From: a bacterium
GTDB taxonomy: Bacteria > Bacillota > Bacilli > Lactobacillales > Streptococcaceae
DNA: 64,000 bases
Assembly (NCBI GenBank): GCA_905221065.1
Contig: CAJNBS010000002.1
Coordinates: 124,001-188,000, forward strand
Direction of reading: 5' to 3'
Below the pieces are notes generated by a model. That model did not search any database. It was given only the letters and a program-made list of their open reading frames with translations, and had not been told where the DNA came from. The first letter of the stretch is position 1; every line of letters starts with the position of its first letter. Shown here piece by piece: positions 34,312 to 43,400 of this stretch. A program made the translations under genes and the position numbers.

Positions 34312-35495
34312 AACTATCCAACCGTGTTTTAGAAATGGAAGAAAGTGTGACCTTGGCTGCTGGAGCCCGTGCCAAAGCATTGAAAGCTGAGGGAAGAGAT
34401 ATCCTGTCTCTAACCTTGGGTGAGCCAGATTTCACTACTCCCAAAAATATCCAAGATGCCGCCATTGCATCGATTCAAGATGGGCGTGCTTCTTTTTATA
34501 CAGTAACCTCAGGTCTGCCAGAACTTAAGGCGGCGGTCAATAGCTACTTTGAGCGTTTTTACGGCTATTCTGTAGCGCCAAATCAAGTGACAGTCGCTGC
34601 AGGAGCAAAATATTCTCTTTATACTTTCTTTATGGCTGTGGTCAATCCAGGTGATGAAGTGATTATCCCAACCCCATACTGGGTGAGTTATGGAGACCAG
34701 GTCAAGATGGCAGAGGGTGTCCCAGTCTTCGTTCCTGCTAAGGAAGACAATCACTTTAAGGTGACTGTAGAGCAGTTGGAAGCAGCTCGCACAGATAAGA
34801 CTAAGGTTTTGGTGCTAAATTCGCCATCCAATCCGACAGGTATGATTTATACCCGTGAGGAACTCTTGGCAATCGGAAACTGGGCTGTAGAAAATGATAT
34901 TCTCATCCTAGCAGATGATATCTATGGGCGCTTGGTCTATAATGGTCATGAATTCACACCCATTTCTAGCCTATCTGAAGCAATTCGTAAGCAAACAGTT
35001 GTCATCAATGGTGTGTCTAAAACCTATGCCATGACCGGTTGGCGGATTGGCTATGCCGTTGGAGAAGCAGACATTATCGCTGCCATGTCTAAGATTGCAG
35101 GTCAAACAACCTCTAATCCGTCAGCAGTAGCTCAGTATGCAGCAGTTGAGGCTCTATCAGGAGAGCAATATACTGTAGAAAACATGCGTCAAGCATTTGA
35201 AGAACGTCTCAATACCATTTATCCACTCTTGTGTGAAGTCCCTGGTTTTGAAGTTGTCAAACCGCAAGGAGCTTTCTATCTCTTTCCAAATGTCAAAAAG
35301 GCAATGGAGATGAAAGGCTATACCGATGTGACAGACTTTACAACTGCTATCCTAGAAGAAGCCGAAGTGGCCTTGGTAACAGGAGCAGGCTTTGGAGCGC
35401 CAGAAAATGTGCGCCTCAGCTATGCGACGGACTTAGATACCCTTAAAGAAGCAGTTAGTCGCTTGAAAGCATTTATGGGTAGTGAGAATGATTGA
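34308..35495 (+). CDS. aspC: Aspartate aminotransferase (class I)
   Basis: PLP enzyme that interconverts aspartate/2-oxoglutarate and oxaloacetate/glutamate. 395 residues. PLP lysine in GVSKTYAMTGWRIGY; NSPSNPTG and ADDIYGRLVY cofactor motifs; RLSYAT near the end carries the substrate-carboxylate Arg. The neighbouring asnS uses aspartate-derived asparagine. Confidence 0.93.
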   Translation: MKLSNRVLEMEESVTLAAGARAKALKAEGRDILSLTLGEPDFTTPKNIQDAAIASIQDGRASFYTVTSGLPELKAAVNSYFERFYGYSVAPNQVTVAAGAKYSLYTFFMAVVNPGDEVIIPTPYWVSYGDQVKMAEGVPVFVPAKEDNHFKVTVEQLEAARTDKTKVLVLNSPSNPTGMIYTREELLAIGNWAVENDILILADDIYGRLVYNGHEFTPISSLSEAIRKQTVVINGVSKTYAMTGWRIGYAVGEADIIAAMSKIAGQTTSNPSAVAQYAAVEALSGEQYTVENMRQAFEERLNTIYPLLCEVPGFEVVKPQGAFYLFPNVKKAMEMKGYTDVTDFTTAILEEAEVALVTGAGFGAPENVRLSYATDLDTLKEAVSRLKAFMGSEND

Positions 35496-35853
35496 TCATT
35501 TTGAAATTAAGGTAAAAGATTTACAAATTTCAGAAGGATTTTATAGGAGTTTTCTCGCTCCTTTGGGCTATAAATTGGCTTTTAAGACCAGTTCTCTAAT
35601 CAGTTTTCTTGCCCCAAATAGCCCTCATCCTGGTGGTGATTTTTGGCTGGCTCAGGGGACACAAGATCCTATTCACTTTGCTTTCTTAGCAGAAAATAAG
35701 GAAGAGGTTCAAGCTTGTTATGAAGCTGGCTTAGAGGCAGGTGGGCGAGACAATGGGGCTCCTGGCTATCGCAGTGAGCATCCGATTTACTATGCTTCTT
35801 TTATGATTGACCCAGATGGGAACAATATAGAAGTGGTTTGCCATAAAGAATAA
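35488..35853 (+). CDS. VOC-family (glyoxalase/dioxygenase-like) protein
   Basis: 121 residues from ATG 35488, overlapping the aspC stop by 8 nt. Single domain of the vicinal-oxygen-chelate fold: N-terminal IDHFEIKVKD with the metal His, C-terminal YYASFMIDPDGNNIEVVCH with the metal Glu. Substrate unknown. Co-transcribed with aspC and asnS (18-nt gap). Confidence 0.85.
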   Translation: MIDHFEIKVKDLQISEGFYRSFLAPLGYKLAFKTSSLISFLAPNSPHPGGDFWLAQGTQDPIHFAFLAENKEEVQACYEAGLEAGGRDNGAPGYRSEHPIYYASFMIDPDGNNIEVVCHKE

Positions 35854-35871
35854 AAAAGAAAAGGAAAAATA

Positions 35872-37215
35872 ATGACAAAACGTGTAACGATTATTAATGT
35901 AAAAGACTATGTTGGTCAGGAAGTGACGATTGGCGCTTGGGTTGCCAACAAATCAGGAAAAGGAAAAATCGCCTTCTTGCAATTGCGCGATGGAACAGCC
36001 TTCTTCCAAGGTGTGGCCTTTAAACCAAACTTTGTCGAAAAATTTGGTGAAGAAGTGGGACTTGAGAAGTTTGATGTTATCAAACGCTTGAGCCAAGAAA
36101 CATCTGTTTATGTGACAGGGATTGTTAAAGAAGACGAACGTTCTAAGTTTGGTTATGAATTGGACATTACAGACATCGAAGTGATCGGTGAATCTCAAGA
36201 TTACCCAATCACGCCAAAAGAACACGGAACAGACTTCTTGATGGACAACCGTCACTTGTGGCTTCGCTCTCGTAAGCAAGTAGCGGTGATGCAAATCCGT
36301 AACGCTATCATTTATGCAACTTATGAGTTCTTTGACAAGAACGGCTTCATGAAGTTTGATAGCCCAATCCTTTCAGGAAATGCGGCAGAAGATTCAACAG
36401 AACTTTTTGAAACAGACTACTTCGGAACGCCAGCCTACTTGAGCCAGTCAGGTCAGCTTTACCTAGAAGCAGGTGCTATGGCTCTTGGTCGTGTCTTTGA
36501 CTTTGGTCCAGTATTCCGTGCTGAAAAATCAAAAACACGCCGTCACTTGACTGAGTTCTGGATGATGGATGCTGAGTACTCATACTTGACACACGATGAG
36601 TCACTTGACTTGCAAGAAGCTTATGTAAAAGCTCTTCTTCAAGGTGTTCTTGATCGTGCGCCTCAAGCCTTGGAAACCTTGGAACGTGATACAGAACTCT
36701 TGAAACGCTACATTGCAGAGCCATTCAAACGCATCACTTATGATCAAGCCATTGACCTCTTGCAAGAGCATGAGAATGATGAAGATGCTGACTACGAACA
36801 TCTTGAGCATGGTGATGACTTTGGTTCACCACATGAAACTTGGATTTCAAACCACTTTGGTGTACCAACATTTGTCATGAACTATCCAGCAGCTATCAAG
36901 GCCTTCTACATGAAACCAGTTCCTGGAAATCCAGAGCGCGTGCTTTGTGCAGACTTGCTTGCTCCAGAAGGCTATGGAGAAATCATCGGTGGGTCTATGC
37001 GTGAGGAAGACTACGATGCTCTTGTAGCTAAGATGGATGAACTTGGAATGGATCGTACAGAGTATGAATTCTACCTTGACCTTCGTAAATACGGTACAGT
37101 TCCACACGGTGGATTTGGTATCGGTATCGAACGTATGGTAACTTTTGCAGCAGGAACAAAACACATTCGTGAAGCCATTCCGTTCCCACGTATGTTGCAC
37201 CGTATCAAACCGTAA
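35872..37215 (+). CDS. asnS: Asparaginyl-tRNA synthetase
   Basis: Class IIb synthetase, 447 residues. N-terminal OB-fold anticodon domain (about 15-110, [24 protein letters not shown]). Motif 2 [23 protein letters not shown]; motif 3 [11 protein letters not shown]. No T-box leader is visible upstream. Its own terminator follows. Confidence 0.97.
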   Translation: MTKRVTIINVKDYVGQEVTIGAWVANKSGKGKIAFLQLRDGTAFFQGVAFKPNFVEKFGEEVGLEKFDVIKRLSQETSVYVTGIVKEDERSKFGYELDITDIEVIGESQDYPITPKEHGTDFLMDNRHLWLRSRKQVAVMQIRNAIIYATYEFFDKNGFMKFDSPILSGNAAEDSTELFETDYFGTPAYLSQSGQLYLEAGAMALGRVFDFGPVFRAEKSKTRRHLTEFWMMDAEYSYLTHDESLDLQEAYVKALLQGVLDRAPQALETLERDTELLKRYIAEPFKRITYDQAIDLLQEHENDEDADYEHLEHGDDFGSPHETWISNHFGVPTFVMNYPAAIKAFYMKPVPGNPERVLCADLLAPEGYGEIIGGSMREEDYDALVAKMDELGMDRTEYEFYLDLRKYGTVPHGGFGIGIERMVTFAAGTKHIREAIPFPRMLHRIKP

Positions 37216-37227
37216 AAAAATGAGATG

Positions 37228-37262
37228 AAAAGTAAAAGGTCCTATTGGCCTTTTACTTTTTT
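37228..37262 (+). terminator. asnS terminator
   Basis: AAAAGTAAAAGGTCC pairs with GGCCTTTTACTTTT, followed by T run. Confidence 0.9.
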
Positions 37263-37291
37263 TAAAATGGAATTACTTAAAAATAAGATTA

Positions 37292-37312
37292 ATATATATA
37301 TATATATATATA
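37292..37312. repeat. (AT)n dinucleotide tract upstream of the giant adhesin
   Basis: 21 nt of pure alternating A/T, 27 bp before the predicted -35 of the giant surface-protein gene. Length variation could change promoter geometry or DNA melting. Confidence 0.9.
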
Positions 37313-37339
37313 GAAAATACAAGTTTTGCATATAAAACG

Positions 37340-37369
37340 TAGACATTTTAATTGAAATAATGTTATAAT
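37340..37369 (+). promoter_or_regulatory. Promoter of the giant surface-protein gene
   Basis: -35 TAGACA (37340-37345), 18-bp spacer, TGT-TATAAT (-10 37364-37369). Leaves an untranslated leader of about 120 nt with no recognised riboswitch. Confidence 0.65.
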
Positions 37370-37495
37370 GTAAGTTAGGAATAGAGTACCTAAGTGTAGC
37401 TATCTTACTTTCTGAATCAGGCTGAGAATGGGGGAGTTTTTGAACTACTTGGGTCTAATTCCGCAGTTAACATTTATTTAAAAAAAGGAGAAGAT

Positions 37496-40400
37496 ATGTA
37501 TTCAAGAATGGACAAGTACCACGGACAAAAAGTCCAGCGCTTTTCAATCCGTAAGTATAGTTTTGGAGCAGCGTCAGTAGCTGTAGCAGCCTATATGATG
37601 TTTGGTGGGGCAGCAACTGTTCACGCAGATGTTACACCTTCAACAACTCCAGCAACAAACGAACAAGTAAACCCTAACGCTGGAAATCAAGCAGATTCAA
37701 GCAAGCCTGTAGCTTCAACTGACACTACTACACCAGCAGCTGAGCAACCAGCAGCCCCAGTTGCAGAAACACCAGCGTCTGCAGCAACGCAACCAACAGC
37801 CCCAGCTGTAGAACAACCAGCGTCTGATGTAGAGCAACCAGTAGCGTCAGTAACGGTCACAAAGGCTGATGCAAGCAAATTGGAAGCAGCAATTGCTCGT
37901 TTAGAAGCAGCTTTAGCAAAAGCAGCATCAACTGAAAAAACAGCTTCAGCAATTGAGTCTGCAAAAGCAGAATTAGCAAGTGCAAAAGCTGTTGCTGCAA
38001 ATGAAGCTGCAACAAAAGAAGAAGTAGCAAAAGCTACATCAGCAGTAAACGGTAAAGCTTTCGTTATTGAAAGTATGCCAAAAGCAGAAAAGAAGGAAGA
38101 AAAACAAAATCAAGACTCACGTAATGGAAAAGTCATTCCTGGACAAGGTGAGAGTGGGTTTAGAGAGGCATCGGCAAATACTACAGTTACTAATGATGTC
38201 ATCACACCAACAAATCCAGCACAACCAACAGCAAAAGATATTATCGGAAGTACAAGTACAGTATCACGAGAAAACTTTACTGGTTGGGATACCTATACAA
38301 TGCCATTTGGTAGTCACCATGATGGAGAAGGTGATTTAGGTGTTAATACGCCAGAGAAAATAGCAGATGCTGAAGGGCTAGAGTTCAGAGTGTTTTCTGA
38401 TCAACGTGATGGTACAAGACCTAGTCCTGGACCATCTAACTATACTTATGATGGTAAAGAGAGTGATGTAAAGGCTCGTATTGACTATGGATTAAAGTTA
38501 CCAGCTGAAGAAGTTCAAAAAATTATAGAAGAAGCTCCACTATGGCGTGGAAAGATAAGATATGATGGAACAAGAATTTCAGGTCTAGTTCCAGCAACTT
38601 ACTATGGAAATGGACCTTATGAATATCTACTTTCTAGTATTTATAAACTTGGATATGAACAAGGAATTGATAAAGTTTACGTCAAAGATGCAAGTAAACG
38701 TATTGAAGTAACAGAAAAAGCAAAAGCGGCAGGTTGGACTGTTTCTGATTTTATAGTATCAAATATGCCTGGTGGATTAGTCTATGATAAACAATCGGAT
38801 AGTATACAAGGGGTTGTAACGCATAGTAGTCCATTTAACTATCAACAATTAAAAGCTAGTGTAACGTTTAAAAATACTATTACTGGTAAAAGTGTAACAG
38901 TTCTATTAGATAATCATAGATACGGTGGTACAGCATGGAAAGATACTACACCACCTGAATTAAAAATCGATGATACAGTTAAAGAAGGAAAAGTAGGAGA
39001 AGATCTTGTAGCACCAGTAGAATACAAAGATGCTGGGGCATCACATGCAGGTGCACCTAATGGTAGAAATATTTCTTATAATTTAACAGATGAAAATGGA
39101 AATCCTCTTAACCGTACAGCGACTATTAGAGATACAGTTGGTCGTGCTATTGTTGGAGTTTCTGGAACGAATATTACAGGAACTACAGGAGCAGGAGCAG
39201 GGAATCCTACAGAATTAACAGGAAATGACACTAAAATTCCTGGTGTAGGTTTCACAATTGCTTCCAATGATATGTCGGATAACAATCCAAATGGATTTAA
39301 AGGAACTCCTACTGAAGCAGGGATTTACCGCGTATCTATTTATGCAAGAGACTATAACGTAACTAATGCAAATGAAGCCTATGCTCAGGCAACTTTTAAA
39401 ATTGCACCTACAGTTTCTGTAAAAAATGTTCATGCATACGATAAAGAAGTACCAATTACAATTTCAAAAGGTGCTTCAGAAGCAACGATTACATTACCAG
39501 ATGGCACAAATACAAAAGTTGTTTCCAAAAATGGGAAATGGGTTGTATCAGAAACAACGAATACAGCTGTAAACGTTAATGATGAAATCGGTACAGTTGG
39601 AGAAACATTTAACTTAAAAGTTCTTCCAACAGCAACAGCAAAAGCAGCTACAGATACGATTAATGTAACAGCAAGTAGTGAGAATGTAACAGCTACTTTC
39701 ACACGAGCGGAAGTAACTATAAAAACGAAAGTTGGAGATAATGTAACTGCAACATTCAATAAGACAACAGGTCGTTGGGAGTTACCTAGTGATATTGCTG
39801 AAAAGAAAACTGTCAATAGTGATGGAACAACTACATGGTTAAAACGTGACTTATATGTTGATGTAAACAAAGATGGAGAAACAACATTCAATGTTTATGA
39901 ATATACTCGTACGTTAGATGCAACAGGAAAAGTTACAGCAGTTAATGATGTATCTCGTACATTAACAAGTTACAATAAAGAAAATGCAGCAAATAGTTCA
40001 GCAGAGTCAGCAACTGATACGAATAAAGGAATGGTTGTAACTGTTAAATATGACAAAGGACTAAACAAATGGACTGCTGATGACAACTCAACTGTAACAG
40101 CAACAAAAACTGGAGATAAATGGACGATTTCAACTACATCAGGGTTTAATGGAACAATTGATGCAGTAGAAACAGCAAGCTCTTCAGATAAAGCGTCTGT
40201 ATTAAATGATGCTCCAGATGTTACTTCAACTTCTTATACAATTGTAAAAGGTGCAACTGTTGATTTAGTAAAACAAGCATCTGCTGCAGTAACAATTACT
40301 GACAGAGAAGATGATGCAACTATAGATCCAACTAAGAAGGAAACAACTGTTACTAAAGTAACGTTAACATCTCCTTCAGGGAAAGTAACGGAATATCATA

Positions 40401-43400
40401 GTGCCGCAGAAGTTGCAGCTGTGAAGTTAACAGAAACAGGTAACTATACTGTTAAAGTAGATGTAAAAGACAGTAATGGAAATGTCGTTACTGCTGATTC
40501 TGATACAGCAACAGGAACAAATGAAGGTGATAATACTGCGATTGCTTCAACGACTTATGTTATTACTGTTAAAAATCAAGCAACAAGTAAACTTTATACA
40601 GTTGAAGACGAGACAGTAACAAGTGATCAATTAAAAGACAAAGTAAATCCTACAGCTGTAGATGGTTTCACTCCAACTAAAAATGACATTACGAATATTC
40701 CTGCAACTTCAGGTCAAGCAGGTAAAACATTACCAACTCCTGCAACCGTAACTTATACAAAAGGAACAGAAACAATTTCAGTAGAAACAACAGTAGATGT
40801 TGTAGTTTTACCAAAAGTAACTCCTACTGGAGTAACGGTACTTAAAGATAGCACTGATTTAGAAACTGTAGTGAAAGAAAAAGCTAAAGAAGCAGCTAAA
40901 GCAATTGCTACAGATAAGATTCCAACAGGTATAAAAGTATCGATTAAACAAGTCAAAGAAGGTACTCTTCCAGCAACAACGACAACAGGTGTACAAACTC
41001 CTGCAAAAGTAGTAGTAGAGTACAAAGATGCTAATGATAATGTTGTTGAAACGAGAGAAGTCGAAGTTCCAGTAACGGTAGTAGGATCAACAGTCAATAA
41101 AATTGTAAAACTCGAAGGTGAAGAATTAACAGATGATGAAGTGAAAGCTGCTGTAACAGCAGGTACAGATGGGAAAAAAGGTGAACCACTATTATCTGAA
41201 AATATTACATCAGAACCAGGAACTAAGGAAGTTCCAATTCCTGTAACCTATAATAATGATAGTTTATCGGAAAGAGTTTTAGTGCCAGTAGTAGTTTTAC
41301 CAAAAGCAACAGGGGATGTAGACGTACCAAAAGGCTCAACTGTTGAAAAAGTAAAAGAAGCTGCGAAAGCCAAAGCAACGGAATTAGTAACATCAGCTGA
41401 TTTCAAAGATAAATTACCAGAAGGTTCTAAAGATGTAGTTGTTGGAGATGTTACGGAAGAAGTATTAGCAACAATGACTGCAGAAAAAGGAACGGATAAG
41501 GGAATTGTTAAGGTTCCAGTAACTTATACAGTTGATGGCAAAACTTATACAAAAGATGCTGAAATTACCGTAAATGTATTAGGTTCAGTACCGAAAACAG
41601 TTTACACTGTGGAAGGAACCAAACCAGATGCGAATAAGGTGAAAGAGGCAGTGACACCAGATGCTGGCGGAACAGTAGGAACGCCAACAGAAGCTGATTT
41701 ACCAGAAACAACAGGTAAAGTAGGAGCAAAAGATGTAACGGTTCCAACAACAGTAACCTATCCAAGCGGAACTGAAATTGTAAAAGTACCAGTAACAGTC
41801 TTACCAAAAGCTACACCAGAAAAAGTAACAACATTAAAAGATACAACTGGTGAAAACTTAACAACAGCGGTGAAAGAAAAAGCACAAGCTGCCCTAGGTA
41901 AACTAACATTACCATCAGGAGTTACAGCAGAATTAGTACCAAATCAAACATATGCTGTTCCAACAACTGATTCTAATGGTGATAAAACTGCAGTACCAGT
42001 TAAGGTACAATATAAAGACGCTACAGGTACAGTAGTAGCAGAAGACACAATTAATGTACCAGTAACAGTAGTAAGTTCAACACCAAGTAAAATTGTAGTA
42101 TTCGAAGGTGAAGAAGTAACAGCTGATGCAGTTAAAGGTGCAGTTACACCAGGAACTGATGGAACAAAGGGTACTCCAGTAATTCCAACTGATTTAACAA
42201 AACAATCAGGTGAAAAAGAAGTAACGGTACCTGTAACTTACGAAGGAATTAAAGATCCAGAACAAGTGAAAGTACCAGTAACAGTATTACCAGTTGCTAA
42301 AGGTGATGTAACAGTAGCTAAAGGAACAACTCCAGAAGAGTTGAAAAAATTAGCAAAAGCTCAAGCAGATGAAGCAATTAAAGCAAAAGATTTTACAGAT
42401 AAATTACCAAAAGATGCAGAAGTAACTGTTGGTGATGTAACTGAAGAAGTATTGGCTAAATTAACAGAGAAAAAAGGTACAAATACAGGAACTGTTAATG
42501 TTCCAGTAACATACAAGATTCCAGGTGATGACACTCCTCACACAACTACAATCCCTGTAACAGTCAATGTTGTAGAAGTAGTGCCTACATCAATCGAAAC
42601 TCCAGTTACGAATACTCTATTAACCCCAGAGGATTACACTAAGGGAATTACCATTCCAGAAGGTGGTAAGGTAACGAATGTTGAAAATATTCCAGACTTG
42701 ACAACGCCAGGTAAGAAAGACCCAGTCAAAGTCACGGTTGAATTGCCAAATGGTCAAACCGTTACAGTAGAAGTTCCAGTAACTGTAACTCCAGTTAAGG
42801 AAATTGAAACACCAGTCACTAAGACACCGTTAACACAAGAAGATTACACTAAGGGTATTACTATTCCAGAAGGTGGTAAGGTAACGAATGTTGAAAATAT
42901 TCCAGACTTAACAACCCCAGGTAAGAAAGATCCAGTTAAAGTCACGGTTGAATTGCCAAATGGTAAAGTAGTGACAGTAGAGGTTCCAGTAACAGTAACA
43001 CCTGTTAAGGAAATTGAAACCCCAGTAACGAAAACACCATTAACGCCAGAGGATTACACTAAGGGAATCACTATTCCAGAAGGTGGTAAGGTAACAAATG
43101 TTGAGAACATTCCAGACTTAACAACCCCAGGTAAGAAAGATCCAGTCAAAGTCACGGTTGAATTACCAAATGGAAAAGTAGTCACAGTAGATGTTCCAGT
43201 AAATGTAACTCCAGTTAAGGAAATCGAAACCCCAGTCACTAAGACACCGTTAACGCCAGAGGATTACACTAAGGGAATCACTATTCCAGAAGGTGGTAAG
43301 GTAACAAATGTTGAGAACATTCCAGACTTAACAACCCCAGGTAAGAAAGATCCAGTCAAAGTAACGGTAGAATTACCAAATGGAAAAGTAGTCACAGTAG

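Noticed and set aside
35854..35871. T-box before asnS
   Set aside because: Only 18 nt separate asnS from the preceding gene, too short for a T-box.
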